The notes under the pieces were generated by a model that was given only the letters and a program-made list of their open reading frames with translations, had not been told where the DNA came from and did no database searches. A DNA stretch of 64,000 nt from JANMOK01 sp031415055 (GTDB lineage Bacteria; Pseudomonadota; Alphaproteobacteria; Rhodobacterales; Rhodobacteraceae): assembly GCA_031415055.1 (NCBI GenBank), contig JANOQZ010000021.1, forward strand, positions 1 through 64,000. The letters run 5' to 3'. A program made the translations under genes and the position numbers. Positions 41,977 through 51,380 of the stretch are shown here, one piece after another; within the stretch, counting starts at the first letter, position 1, and every line of letters begins with the position of its first letter.

Positions 41977-43185
41977 ATGCACGGAATTGTCGTTGTTGGT
42001 GCCGGCCAAGCTGGCGCGTCGCTGGTGGCGAAATTTCGTGGCCTTGGTTACGCAGGCAAGTTGACGTTGATTGGTCAAGAACCGGTGCCGCCCTATCAAC
42101 GCCCGCCCTTGTCAAAGAAATATCTACTGGGTGAGATGGGAGTTGAACGCCTGTATCTGCGGCCCTTGAGTTTTTATGCAGACCTGCACATTGAGCTGCG
42201 CACCGGCGTTTCGGTGTTGGAAATTGATCGCGGCGCCAAATCCGTGATTTTGTCGGATGGAACTTCGTTCCCCTACAGCCAGCTTGCCCTAACAACGGGT
42301 TCGCAGCCACGGCTATTGCCAGCTTCGATTGGCGGTTCACTGGGCAACGTTTTTGCTGTGCGGACTTTGGCTGATGTCGATGCAATGGCGAAGCAATTTG
42401 TCGCTGGTCGCCGACTGCTGATCGTCGGCGGTGGCTATATTGGACTTGAGGCTGCGGCGGTTGCACGGTTGCGTGGGATGCACGTAACCCTGATCGAAAT
42501 GGCCGAGCGCATTTTGCAACGCGTTGCTGCACCAGAAACCAGCGACTATTTTCGGGCTTTGCATCGCGGCCACGGCGTCGATATCCGCGAGGGCATTGGC
42601 CTAGTTCGGTTGCAAGGAACGAATCGAGTTACTTCCGCCGTTCTGTCGGATGGCACCATAGTTGAAATAGATTGCGTCGTCGTCGGTGTGGGCATCACGC
42701 CCGACACGCGGCTGGCCGAGGTGGCAGGTCTAGAGATCGAGAATGGCATTCGCGTTGATGAATTCGGCCGCACGTCGGACCCGGCGATTTTTGCCGCAGG
42801 CGATTGTGCGTCGTTTCCCTATCGCGGCGTGCGTGTGCGTTTGGAAAGTGTGCCTAACGCCATCGACATGGCCGAAGCAGTGGCTGCGAACATGCTAGGG
42901 GGCAACGAACCCTATGCGGCAAAACCGTGGTTCTGGTCGGACCAATACGACATCAAACTGCAAATCGCTGGGCTGAATTCTGGGTATGACAAGGTTGTCG
43001 TGCGGGCCGGTATCAAGGAAGGCACCCAATCAGTTTGGTATTATCGCGGTTCTGAGCTACTGGCCGTTGACGCCATGAACGACCCCCGCGCCTATATGAC
43101 CGGCAAGCGTTGGATTGAGGCGGGAGTCTCACCTTTGGCCAGCGCTATTGCTGACCCTGCTACCGACTTGAAAACGTTGGCTTGA
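41977..43185 (+). CDS. FAD-dependent ferredoxin/rubredoxin reductase-type oxidoreductase
   Basis: A 402-residue NAD(P)H flavoenzyme of the oxygenase-coupled ferredoxin reductase group. FAD motif IVVVGAGQAGASLVAKFR, then PPYQRPPLSKKYL, NAD motif IVGGGYIGLEAAAVARLRG near residue 147, and FAAGDCASFP near 270. It passes electrons to a ferredoxin, partner unknown. The ATG at 41977 is chosen over a GTG six bases upstream. rsmD starts one base after the stop. Confidence 0.92.
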   Translation: MHGIVVVGAGQAGASLVAKFRGLGYAGKLTLIGQEPVPPYQRPPLSKKYLLGEMGVERLYLRPLSFYADLHIELRTGVSVLEIDRGAKSVILSDGTSFPYSQLALTTGSQPRLLPASIGGSLGNVFAVRTLADVDAMAKQFVAGRRLLIVGGGYIGLEAAAVARLRGMHVTLIEMAERILQRVAAPETSDYFRALHRGHGVDIREGIGLVRLQGTNRVTSAVLSDGTIVEIDCVVVGVGITPDTRLAEVAGLEIENGIRVDEFGRTSDPAIFAAGDCASFPYRGVRVRLESVPNAIDMAEAVAANMLGGNEPYAAKPWFWSDQYDIKLQIAGLNSGYDKVVVRAGIKEGTQSVWYYRGSELLAVDAMNDPRAYMTGKRWIEAGVSPLASAIADPATDLKTLA

Positions 43186-43746
43186 ATGCGGATTATTTCG
43201 GGCAGGTTTCGCGGCACCCAATTGGCTTCGGTCGGGACTGGCGATGTTACCGCCCATCTGCGTCCGACCAGTGACAAAGTGCGTGGGGCGATTTTCAACC
43301 TGCTGGCGCATGGGGATTATCCGCCGATTGAAGGGATGCGCGTGCTGGATTTGTTCGCAGGCAGCGGTGCGTTGGGTTTTGAGGCGCTCAGTCGGGGGGC
43401 GGCGCATGCATGTTTCGTTGACACTGGCGCAAAGGCCGGGGAATTGATCCGCGCGAATGCCGAACGGTTACAGGTTACCCAACAGATTTCTTTGCTGAAA
43501 CGCGACGCGACCAAACTTGGAACGTGTTCCGTTGCGCCGTTTCAGTTGATTTTTCTCGACCCGCCGTACGGAAAAGCGTTGGGCGAAAATGCACTGGTGG
43601 CCGCGCAGTCGGGCGGCTGGCTAACCAAAGACGCGGTCGTGGTTTGGGAGGAAAATTCCAACCCGCACATTCCTTTAGGATTTATCAACCACGATCAGCG
43701 TTCATATGGCGACACCAAAGTCACAATTTTGCAGGCCGCTGAATGA
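43186..43746 (+). CDS. rsmD: 16S rRNA (guanine966-N2)-methyltransferase
   Basis: A 186-residue RsmD. MRIISGRFRGTQLAS, HLRPTSDKVRGAIFNLL and LDLFAGSGALGFEALSRGA (SAM site) lie in the first 75 residues. IFLDPPYGKALG near 123 is the catalytic NPPY-type motif. The start immediately follows the preceding stop and the end overlaps recQ by 4 bp, so three genes form one transcript. Confidence 0.95.
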   Translation: MRIISGRFRGTQLASVGTGDVTAHLRPTSDKVRGAIFNLLAHGDYPPIEGMRVLDLFAGSGALGFEALSRGAAHACFVDTGAKAGELIRANAERLQVTQQISLLKRDATKLGTCSVAPFQLIFLDPPYGKALGENALVAAQSGGWLTKDAVVVWEENSNPHIPLGFINHDQRSYGDTKVTILQAAE

Positions 43747-45770
43747 ACGATCCACTCCACATCCTGCACCACACGTTCGGCTTCCCCACCTTCCGCCCCG
43801 GTCAGGCGGAAATTGTGGATGCAGTCATCGCCAACCGCGATGTTCTAGCGATCTTGCCGACCGGTGGCGGCAAATCTTTGTGTTTCCAACTGCCCGCTTT
43901 GTGCCGCGAGGGGGTCACCGTCGTTGTGTCGCCGCTTATCGCTTTGATGCGCGATCAAGTGCGCGGGCTGAAGGAAGTGGGTGTAGCTGCGGCGTCTTTG
44001 ACCTCGGGCAATACCGACGAACAAAACGCCGAAGTCTTCGCGGCTTTAGATGCCGGAACGCTGAAAATCCTCTACCTCGCGCCGGAACGGCTGGCATCTG
44101 CCGGGCCGCTGTTGCAACGGATCAACGTCACGCTGTTGGCGGTGGATGAAGCGCATTGCGTCAGCCAATGGGGCCACGATTTTCGACCTGATTACCTGCG
44201 CATTGGGGCGCTGCGAAAGCAGTTGAACGTTCCCCTTGCCGCCTTCACCGCTACGGCCGACGAGGAAACCCGCGGCGAAATCATCCGGCAACTTTTCCCC
44301 ACACCACCGCAGGTTTTCCTGCGTGGTTTTGATCGGCCCAACTTGAACCTCGCCTTTGATGCCAAAATTGCCCCGCGCCAACAATTGCTCGATTTTGTCA
44401 AAGCCCGAAAAGGCCGCTCTGGCATCATCTACTGCGCGACGCGGGCGAAAACCGAGGTGATTGCGACCGCTATTCGCGCCATTGGCATCCATGCCCTGCC
44501 CTATCACGCCGGGCTTGATGCTGAAGTTCGGCGCGAGGCCGAAGCATGTTTTCAGGCAGACGACGGTTTGGTCATGGTGGCAACCATCGCCTTTGGCATG
44601 GGGGTCGACAAGCCCGACATTCGCTATGTTTTGCACGCCGACTTGCCCAAAAGTGTCGAGGCTTACTGGCAGGAAGTTGGCCGCGCCGGGCGTGATGGTG
44701 CGCCAGCGGATGCTTTGACCCTGTTTGGGGCCGAAGATATTCGCCTGCGCCGCAGCCAAATCGACGAAGGGCTGGCCCCAATCGACCGTAAAAACGCCGA
44801 TCACCAGCGACTGAACGCGCTGTTGGGTTTGGCCGAAGCTTTGGATTGCCGACGAAAGGTCTTGTTGGGTTATTTTGGCGAAACGCCGCCCGATTCTTGC
44901 GGCAATTGCGACTTATGCACCGAAAAGCCTGTGCGCTTTGATGCCACCGAAGCGGCGCGAAAAGCGTTGTCTGCCGTGCTGCGTACCGGCGAATATTTCG
45001 GACAAGAGCATTTGATCGACATTCTGATCGGCAATCTGACGGCCAAAGTAAAAGCCCGCCACCACGACCAATTGCCAACATTTGCATCGGGGAAAGACTT
45101 TGAGCGGGGTCAGTGGCAAGCGATATTCCGGCAGATGTTGGCGCGTGATTTGTTGCGACCCGATCCCGAACGCCAAGGTGGTTTACGGATGACCGAAAAC
45201 GCTCGCCCTCTGCTGCGCGGAGAAACCTTGTTGGAACTGCGGCTGGACCGGATGGGCGCAAAACCTGCCCGCGAAGTGCGCGAACTGGTGCCCGAGGCGG
45301 ATGAGCCATTGTTGGCCGCGCTCAAATCGAAACGCCGCGAATTGGCGGAAGCGGCCAAAGTGCCGAGTTACCTCATTTTCAACGATAAAACCCTGATCGA
45401 GATGGCGGGCCGCAAGCCGCGCAATCTGGACGAAATGCGCGGTGTTTCCGGCGTCGGCGATGTCAAGCTTGAACGCTATGGAACCCTGTTCTTGGCCGTC
45501 ATAAACGGCAGTGCGCAAGCCATGCATCCAGCGCGGCGCAAGTTGGCGGGCAAGGAAACCGCGTCAATTTTTGACCAGCTTGAAGGCGTCATGTTCGAAC
45601 TTAGGCTTGGTGAAAGCGGGCTGGATAAGCCGTTGAGTTGCACCAGTGCCGAGCTTGCGCGGGTCGTGGCTCAGAAACCAAAATCACAAGAGACACTGGC
45701 AGATATTATTGGTGACTTGAAAACGTCGCGATTTGGCACTGGGTTTCTGGCAGTGTTAGCCGAGGGTTGA
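43743..45770 (+). CDS. recQ: ATP-dependent DNA helicase RecQ
   Basis: A 675-residue RecQ-family helicase. FRPGQAEIVDAVIANRDVLA and Walker A PTGGGKSLCFQLP lie near residue 38, DEAH near 136, QWGHDFRPDY, and motif VI QEVGRAGRDG near 316. A zinc-binding CGNCDLC lies near 385. RQC and HRDC domains follow (LKSKRRELAEAAKVPSYLIF near 525). The length is larger than E. coli RecQ, with extra sequence after the HRDC region. Confidence 0.96.
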   Translation: MNDPLHILHHTFGFPTFRPGQAEIVDAVIANRDVLAILPTGGGKSLCFQLPALCREGVTVVVSPLIALMRDQVRGLKEVGVAAASLTSGNTDEQNAEVFAALDAGTLKILYLAPERLASAGPLLQRINVTLLAVDEAHCVSQWGHDFRPDYLRIGALRKQLNVPLAAFTATADEETRGEIIRQLFPTPPQVFLRGFDRPNLNLAFDAKIAPRQQLLDFVKARKGRSGIIYCATRAKTEVIATAIRAIGIHALPYHAGLDAEVRREAEACFQADDGLVMVATIAFGMGVDKPDIRYVLHADLPKSVEAYWQEVGRAGRDGAPADALTLFGAEDIRLRRSQIDEGLAPIDRKNADHQRLNALLGLAEALDCRRKVLLGYFGETPPDSCGNCDLCTEKPVRFDATEAARKALSAVLRTGEYFGQEHLIDILIGNLTAKVKARHHDQLPTFASGKDFERGQWQAIFRQMLARDLLRPDPERQGGLRMTENARPLLRGETLLELRLDRMGAKPAREVRELVPEADEPLLAALKSKRRELAEAAKVPSYLIFNDKTLIEMAGRKPRNLDEMRGVSGVGDVKLERYGTLFLAVINGSAQAMHPARRKLAGKETASIFDQLEGVMFELRLGESGLDKPLSCTSAELARVVAQKPKSQETLADIIGDLKTSRFGTGFLAVLAEG

Positions 45771-45780
45771 AACCCGAACC

Positions 45781-46212
45781 TCACCCAACCTCAATACGCT
45801 CGCAAACAATCTCCAATGTCTCAATCGCCACTTCGTTGCCCTTGGCATTCAGTGGCGCGGTTTCAAACTTGCACGGCCAAGCTTCAAATATGTTCCAACG
45901 CCGCACTTCTTCGCGCCGCGTGTTGAGCAAAATGATCGACACATTACGCCGGTCAGGGTCGCCTTGAACCACGGTTTGATACCACGTCCACAAAACATTG
46001 TTGCGCGAAATCCCTCGTTTTAGCGTGACATTGCCAAACCGCGTTTGCCCCGGCAGTTTGATTGACTGACCCGGCATATTGCCTTCGCGATATTCGACGA
46101 CTTGGGTTTCGGCAACTATGCCCGAAACTTCCATAAATCCGGCTGCCTCAATCCCCTCGATCTCGACGGTGAAGTTGAAATTCATGTACGGATCATTGTT
46201 GCGGATCGGCAT
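45781..46212 (-). CDS. Phage/contractile-tail tube protein (T4 gp19-like, TIGR02241 family)
   Basis: A 143-residue protein. DPYMNFNFTVEIEGIEAAGF, a MEVSGI segment, VEYREGN, TRFGNVTLKRGIS and LWTWYQTVVQG are diagnostic of conserved tail-region tube proteins of contractile phage tails and extracellular contractile injection systems. RRWNIFEAWPCKFETAPLNA ends the fold. No other tail, sheath, baseplate or AAA gene is visible nearby, so it is isolated between recQ and a hypothetical gene. Composition is like its neighbours. Confidence 0.88.
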   Translation of the reverse strand: MPIRNNDPYMNFNFTVEIEGIEAAGFMEVSGIVAETQVVEYREGNMPGQSIKLPGQTRFGNVTLKRGISRNNVLWTWYQTVVQGDPDRRNVSIILLNTRREEVRRWNIFEAWPCKFETAPLNAKGNEVAIETLEIVCERIEVG

Positions 46213-46311
46213 GGGGAAAATCCTATCACGGCTGCAATCCGGCTACCCTACGCCCATTTTCCCATTTTTGGGAAGAGTCGATTCTTGTGGCGTTTGGGTG
46301 TATCAAACGAC

Positions 46312-46698
46312 ATGGCCCGCGCAAAAAACCCCGAAAGCCTGACCCGCGACACCGCCGTTATTGTCGATGTCGTGTTGGAAAGCGGCGTGCTGTTGTTGCG
46401 GTTGGCTAACATCGGCGCCAAACCAGTGACCGACGTGCGGGTTAAGTGTAGTCGAAAGATCATGGGAATGGCGGGAAGGGTCAACATCGGCGATTTGCCG
46501 ATTTTCACCGACCTCGACTTTCTCGCCCCTTGGCGCGCAATCGATGTGCCTGTTGATCGAGCCTCGGTATTCTTTGCCTACGACAAAGCCGAACCGCTGA
46601 TTGTCACGGTCAGTTACGTCGATGTTGAGGGCCGCTCGATCCAAGCCGAAATGCGGCACACTCTATCGGTCTGGCGCGATATGCCTGACATCGGTTAA
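46312..46698 (+). CDS. Hypothetical protein, Ig-like beta structure
   Basis: A 128-residue protein divergent from the tail-tube gene across 99 bp. Alternating hydrophobic strands (VIVDVVLESGVLLLRLANIG, VRVKCSR, LIVTVSYVDVEGR) suggest a single Ig-like or CARDB-type beta-sandwich. No signal peptide or catalytic motif is seen. No family is recognised. A role with the tail-tube protein is possible only by position. Confidence 0.6.
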   Translation: MARAKNPESLTRDTAVIVDVVLESGVLLLRLANIGAKPVTDVRVKCSRKIMGMAGRVNIGDLPIFTDLDFLAPWRAIDVPVDRASVFFAYDKAEPLIVTVSYVDVEGRSIQAEMRHTLSVWRDMPDIG

Positions 46699-46739
46699 AT
46701 AGACTTCAACAAGAAAACAGTAGCAACGAGCCCCGCAAC

Positions 46740-47351
46740 ATGAGCGCCGAGCACAATCACGCAACATTCGACGGGCTTTCTGACGAGTATCGCCGTCGGC
46801 TTTGGCTGGTCATTGCGATCAACGCCACAATGTTCGCCGCCGAGATGCTGGCGGGCCATTGGGCGGGGTCCAAGGCCCTGCAAGCCGATGCGCTGGATTT
46901 TTTCGCCGACACGGTGACCTATAGCATCTCTATGGCGGTGATTGGTTCGGCCATTCGCACGCGTTCATACGTTGCCACGGTTAAAGGCATTAGTCTTTTG
47001 GCTATCGGCTTGTGGGTTCTCGGCACAACGATTTGGCAGGTTTTTGTGGCCGGTGTGCCGCATGCGCAAACTATGGGACTCTTTGGTCTGTTGGCGCTGG
47101 TGGCCAATCTGGCAAGCGTCTTCTTTCTGTTCAGCTACAAGGATGGCGACGCCAATGTGCGCTCGGTCTGGCTGTGTTCGCGCAACGACATGATCGGCAA
47201 TGTCGCCGTGGTCATCGCCGCGTGGGTGGTGTGGATGAGTGGCACGCGCTGGCCCGATCTGATCGTGGCTCTGATCATGGCGGGGCTGTTTTTGTCGTCG
47301 GCTTGGCAGATTTTGGTGCAAGCACGCGAAGAGGCGGCGCATGCTGATTGA
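46740..47351 (+). CDS. Cation diffusion facilitator-type transporter
   Basis: A 203-residue CDF protein of the short form, without a large C-terminal cytosolic domain. Six hydrophobic segments are visible. DALDFFADT in TM2 and SRNDMIGN in TM5 hold the paired acidic/polar residues of the metal site. MSAEHNHATF gives a His-containing N-terminus. It probably exports Zn, Co or a similar divalent ion. The 3' end overlaps sseA by 11 bp. Confidence 0.88.
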   Translation: MSAEHNHATFDGLSDEYRRRLWLVIAINATMFAAEMLAGHWAGSKALQADALDFFADTVTYSISMAVIGSAIRTRSYVATVKGISLLAIGLWVLGTTIWQVFVAGVPHAQTMGLFGLLALVANLASVFFLFSYKDGDANVRSVWLCSRNDMIGNVAVVIAAWVVWMSGTRWPDLIVALIMAGLFLSSAWQILVQAREEAAHAD

Positions 47352-48171
47352 TGATCCGCAGGTGCTGGTTTCAACTCGTTGGTTGGCCGGTCGTCCCGCT
47401 GTAAAGGTGCTTGATGCCAGTTGGTATATGCCCGCCGACAAACGCGACGGTTACGCGGAATATCTGCAATGCCACATGCCCGGTGCCCAGTTTTTTGACA
47501 TCGATGAAATCTCAGATCTGACCAACCCGTTGCCACATATGGTACCGCCGATAGAAAAATTCATTGCCAGAATGCAGGCTTTGGGCATCGGCACCGGCGA
47601 TCAGGTCGTGGTTTATGACAGCGCCGGTCTGTATAGCGCGGCGCGGGTTTGGTGGCTGTTTCGGGTGATGGGTCTGTCGCAGATTGCCGTTTTGGACGGT
47701 GGATTGCCGAAATGGCTGGCCGAAGGGCGTGGGGTGGAAAGCGGTTCGTCTGTGGCTAGGCCGTCACGCCTTATCGCAACGATGCAAGATGAGTATTTAT
47801 GGAGCCCTGAAAATACTAGAGTTCCGGCCAACCAAATCGTCGATGCGCGAAGTGCAGCGCGGTTTCAAGGGGACGAAAAAGAGCCGCGTCCCGGCGTGCG
47901 GCAAGGGCATATTCCGGGGTCGAAAAATGTGCCGTTTAAGGAGATGCTCAATTCGGATGGCACCATGAAATCTCCGTTCGAAATCAAAGCAGCGTTTGAA
48001 AACGCTGATGTCGACCTTGCCCGACGTATCGTCACCTCTTGCGGGTCGGGGGTCACGGCTGCCATTCTTTCGCTTGGACTGGCCCGAATTGGGCACAGCG
48101 ACAATGCGCTTTATGATGGGTCTTGGGCGGAATGGGGTTCAAGAATAGATTGGCCGGTGGAACCGGGATGA
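47341..48171 (+). CDS. sseA: 3-mercaptopyruvate sulfurtransferase
   Basis: A 276-residue two-domain rhodanese. VLDASWYMP opens the inactive domain, and the active domain has IVTSCGSGVTAAIL with the catalytic Cys near residue 228. CGSGVTA is the loop of mercaptopyruvate sulfurtransferases rather than thiosulfate rhodaneses. GHIPGSKNVPFKEML is also present. It overlaps the CDF gene before and a GNAT gene after (ATGA). Confidence 0.93.
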   Translation: MLIDDPQVLVSTRWLAGRPAVKVLDASWYMPADKRDGYAEYLQCHMPGAQFFDIDEISDLTNPLPHMVPPIEKFIARMQALGIGTGDQVVVYDSAGLYSAARVWWLFRVMGLSQIAVLDGGLPKWLAEGRGVESGSSVARPSRLIATMQDEYLWSPENTRVPANQIVDARSAARFQGDEKEPRPGVRQGHIPGSKNVPFKEMLNSDGTMKSPFEIKAAFENADVDLARRIVTSCGSGVTAAILSLGLARIGHSDNALYDGSWAEWGSRIDWPVEPG

Positions 48172-48725
48172 GCGACTACAAAGCGGGCGACAAGGTCACC
48201 TACACGATCAAATATCTGGAAATGCTGGCCCGACCTAATTTTCCACGGCCGGCAATTCCATTCGGCATCAGCGCGGCCCTGATCGGGGCCGAAAAACCGC
48301 CAATTTGGTATTTTCTCAACCTCTATGATGCCGTGGGGGCGGACTACGAATGGACCGATCAACACACCGCGCCGCGTGCCGAATTGGAAGCCTACCTGCA
48401 CCACCCCCGCATGGGCCTATGGACCCTGCTGCACAACGGTTGGCCGGCCGGATTTTACATGCTGGACCGGCGCGAAACGGGCCGCTGCGACCTTGCCTAT
48501 TTCGGACTGGTGCCCGAAGCGATTGGTTTGGGATTGGGCAAATACCTGCTGCACACGGCGATTCATGCGGGTTGGGACTATGAAGATACCGAAAGGATGA
48601 CGGTTCAAACCTGCAATTTGGACCATCCACGTGCGCTTTCGCTCTACCAAAGGGCCGGATTTTCGCCCATTAGACAGGAGCAAAAATCGCGGATTCTGTC
48701 GCGCGATAGAACAATCAAGGACTAA
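48168..48725 (+). CDS. GNAT N-acetyltransferase
   Basis: A 185-residue GNAT protein. An N-terminal YTIKYLEMLARPNFPRP segment leads into the fold; CDLAYFGLVPEAIGLGLGKY is the acetyl-CoA pyrophosphate-binding A motif and HPRALSLYQRAGFSPIRQE the B motif. The start overlaps the sseA stop by 4 bp. Substrate unknown. The aminotransferase gene begins 9 bp downstream. Confidence 0.88.
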   Translation: MSDYKAGDKVTYTIKYLEMLARPNFPRPAIPFGISAALIGAEKPPIWYFLNLYDAVGADYEWTDQHTAPRAELEAYLHHPRMGLWTLLHNGWPAGFYMLDRRETGRCDLAYFGLVPEAIGLGLGKYLLHTAIHAGWDYEDTERMTVQTCNLDHPRALSLYQRAGFSPIRQEQKSRILSRDRTIKD

Positions 48726-48734
48726 TACACGCCT

Positions 48735-49916
48735 ATGTTGAGTAACCTGACCCCCACCGCGCCCGACAAAATCATCGAACTGATTGCCATGTTCAAAGCC
48801 GACACTCGGCCCGATAAAATTGACCTTGGCGTTGGTGTTTACAAAGATGCAACCGGCAACACGCCGGTGATGCGGGCAGTCAAGGCTGCCGAGCAAAAGT
48901 TGCACGATAGCCAAACTACCAAAACCTATTTGGGCCTTTTGGGCGATTTGACTTTCATCGACGCGATGCGCGAATTGGTGTTCGGGCCGGGGCTTAGCCC
49001 CTCGCGCGTTGCCGGGGCCCAGACGCCTGGTGGCACGGGCGCGATCCATCTATTGCTCGAAATGGTGCGGATAGCCGATCCGCATGCCACCGTTTGGATC
49101 AGTGATCCGACCTGGCCAAATCATCCCGCAATCCTCAAACACTTGGGCCTGCCGTTCCGCACCTATCGCTATTTTAATGAGGCGACCGGTGATTTTGACC
49201 GCGACGGAATGCTGGCCGATTTGGCGAAAGTCGATGCCGGGGACGTGGTGTTGCTGCACGGCTGTTGCCACAATCCGACGGGTGCCAATTTGACATTGGG
49301 CGACTGGCAGACGCTGACCGATTTGTTGATTGCAAAGGGCGCAACGCCGTTAATCGACCTCGCCTATCAAGGCTTTGGCGATGGGCTGGAAGCCGATGTG
49401 GCAGGTCTGCGCCATATGGCGGGCACTGTGCCCGAAATGCTGGTGGCAGCGTCCTGTTCCAAGAATTTCGGCGTCTATCGCGACCGGGTTGGTGTGGCGA
49501 TGGTTGTGGCGTCCGACGATGCGACTGCGGCACTGGCGCGTGGCACCTTGACGTCACTCAATCGCTTGAATTACTCGTTCCCGCCCGACCATGGTGCGGC
49601 AATTGTCGGCATGATCCTGACCGATCCTTGGCTGCGCGGCGACTGGTTGGCTGAACTGGAATCGATGCGGTTGAACATGCTTTCTCTGCGACAGGGATTG
49701 GCTGACGAGTTGCGCAAGGCAACCAATTCCGACCGGTTTGACTTTATCACCCGCCATCGCGGCATGTTCTCGCGCCTTGGCATTTCGCAAGAAGCGGTGC
49801 TGAAACTCCGCGCCGAGCACGGCATCTATATGGTGTCAGACAGCCGCATCAACGTCGCAGGTTTGCCCGCCGATGGATTGGAAAGACTGGCACGCGCCAT
49901 CGCCGCGGTCGCGTGA
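48735..49916 (+). CDS. Aromatic amino acid / aspartate aminotransferase (class I, PLP)
   Basis: A 393-residue fold-type I enzyme. DKIDLGVGVYKDATGNTPVM is the typical N-terminal signature of the Ia aspartate/tyrosine group. HGCCHNPTGANLTLGDW near residue 175, DLAYQGFGDGLE near 212, and the PLP lysine in AASCSKNFGVYRDRVG near 238 are intact. RINVAGLPADGLERLARAI closes it. An aromatic (TyrB-like) role fits the subgroup but is not certain. It overlaps the next gene by 4 bp. Confidence 0.92.
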   Translation: MLSNLTPTAPDKIIELIAMFKADTRPDKIDLGVGVYKDATGNTPVMRAVKAAEQKLHDSQTTKTYLGLLGDLTFIDAMRELVFGPGLSPSRVAGAQTPGGTGAIHLLLEMVRIADPHATVWISDPTWPNHPAILKHLGLPFRTYRYFNEATGDFDRDGMLADLAKVDAGDVVLLHGCCHNPTGANLTLGDWQTLTDLLIAKGATPLIDLAYQGFGDGLEADVAGLRHMAGTVPEMLVAASCSKNFGVYRDRVGVAMVVASDDATAALARGTLTSLNRLNYSFPPDHGAAIVGMILTDPWLRGDWLAELESMRLNMLSLRQGLADELRKATNSDRFDFITRHRGMFSRLGISQEAVLKLRAEHGIYMVSDSRINVAGLPADGLERLARAIAAVA

Positions 49917-50836
49917 TGACGGTTCCTTACATCCGCGCTGAAGACGTTGAACATGCGCTGGATTGGGTGGAAATGGCCGAAGCCCTAGAAACGGGACATC
50001 GCGCCGCCAAGGCGGTGATTTCCGATCAGATGGTAAGACGGGGCGAAGATATTCTGCTCTCCCGCGCTGCTTGGATTGACGGTATGGGTGTCGCCGTCAA
50101 ATCGGTGAGCGTGTTGCCCGGAAACCCTGCCAAGGGCCTGCCCAGTGTGCACGGGGCCATGGTTTTGTTTGACGATGCGACGGGTCAAGTTCAAGCAGTC
50201 ATCGATTCCGCCTTGGTCACCAAATGGAAAACGGCGGCGGATTCCATCTTGGGTGCGCGGTTTTTGGCGCGGCAGGATTCCAAACGCCTGCTGATTGTCG
50301 GCGCGGGCGTTGTTGCCCGGTCGTTGATTGACGCATACCGAGCGGTGTTCCCGAATATTGAGGTTTCAGTTTGGAATCGGACGCCGGATACGGCGGTGCT
50401 ATTGGCGCGAGAAACTGGCGCTACCGCTGTCCTCGATCTGGTTGCCGCGGTGCAAAACGCCGATATTGTCAGTTGCGCCACAATGTCCCGCGACCCGATC
50501 GTACAAGGCGATTGGTTACAAGAAGGCAGCCATCTCGACCTGATCGGGGCGTTTACGCCCGACATGCGCGAAGCCGATGATCGTGCCCTGAAACGCGCCA
50601 AAATCTTTGTCGATTGCTTTGAAACGACGCTGGATCATATCGGCGAACTGATGATTCCGCTGCAAAGTGGCGTGATCCGGCGCGGTGATGTGCGTGCCGA
50701 TCTGCGCGATTTAGCCCAAGGTGCCATTGGCCGCACATCGCCAGATGACATCACCCTTTTCAAAAACGGCGGTGGAGCACATTTGGATTTGATGGTCGGA
50801 AAAGTGATTTTGTCGGCTTGGAGCGCGCTAAAATAA
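49913..50836 (+). CDS. Ornithine cyclodeaminase / mu-crystallin family protein
   Basis: A 307-residue NAD(P)-dependent protein. Near residue 65, VKSVSVLPGNPAKGLPSVHG carries the substrate-binding Lys. TKWKTAADSILGARFLARQD and the Rossmann LLIVGAGVVARSLIDAY follow; SHLDLIGAFTPDMREADD and a C-terminal ITLFKNGGGAHLDL match the family. It could act on proline/ornithine-like substrates or as an imine reductase. Coupling with the aminotransferase suggests amino-acid metabolism. Confidence 0.9.
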   Translation: MMTVPYIRAEDVEHALDWVEMAEALETGHRAAKAVISDQMVRRGEDILLSRAAWIDGMGVAVKSVSVLPGNPAKGLPSVHGAMVLFDDATGQVQAVIDSALVTKWKTAADSILGARFLARQDSKRLLIVGAGVVARSLIDAYRAVFPNIEVSVWNRTPDTAVLLARETGATAVLDLVAAVQNADIVSCATMSRDPIVQGDWLQEGSHLDLIGAFTPDMREADDRALKRAKIFVDCFETTLDHIGELMIPLQSGVIRRGDVRADLRDLAQGAIGRTSPDDITLFKNGGGAHLDLMVGKVILSAWSALK

Positions 50837-50970
50837 ACTTAGGGCAACCGCAATTTCCTTCATTGCTCCAGTCAGGAAGGAATGCAAGCCGCTGGTAATT
50901 CTTGCGCAAAATCGCGTTTACATTTCGCTTCAAACATCTAACTTTGCGTCTAGGCAATGGCAGTCTTGGC

Positions 50971-51285
50971 ATGAAAAAATTCGTTATTGGCTGGGTTACA
51001 TTCAAACCGGAAAAACGGGAAGAATTTCTGGCGGCTGTGCAGTTGCATGCTGCCGCAACCCGTAAAGAACCCGGTTGCATGTTTTTTGAAATCAACTTCA
51101 GTCGGGAAATTCCCAATGGCGCGGTCGTCGCTGAATGTTTCGCCAGCGCGGAGGCGCATGAAACGCACAACGCAACGCCGTATATGAAGGCCTTCGTCGA
51201 TAATATGTCGCGAATTCTGCTCACCGGTCGGTTCGAGAATATCTATTCCGACGACGTGAAAGTGGATGTGGTAAACTATACCTGA
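50971..51285 (+). CDS. ABM-domain putative quinol monooxygenase
   Basis: A 104-residue antibiotic-biosynthesis-monooxygenase fold. KFVIGWVTFKPEKREEFLAA, the TRKEPGCMFFEINFSREIPN stretch and HNATPYMKAFVDNM follow the YgiN-like pattern. The ATG at 50971 is preferred; 23 residues upstream in frame are not ABM-like. Such proteins form dimers and oxidise quinols or small phenolics without cofactor; the substrate is unknown. Confidence 0.85.
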   Translation: MKKFVIGWVTFKPEKREEFLAAVQLHAAATRKEPGCMFFEINFSREIPNGAVVAECFASAEAHETHNATPYMKAFVDNMSRILLTGRFENIYSDDVKVDVVNYT

Positions 51286-51380
51286 TCCCCAATGTCGGTG
51301 CAGTGCTGGATTTTCCGCCTTTTTGTTTGCTTTTTGGCCAAACCAGCCTAACCTAGAGTCACATTCAACAGGGGACAGCT

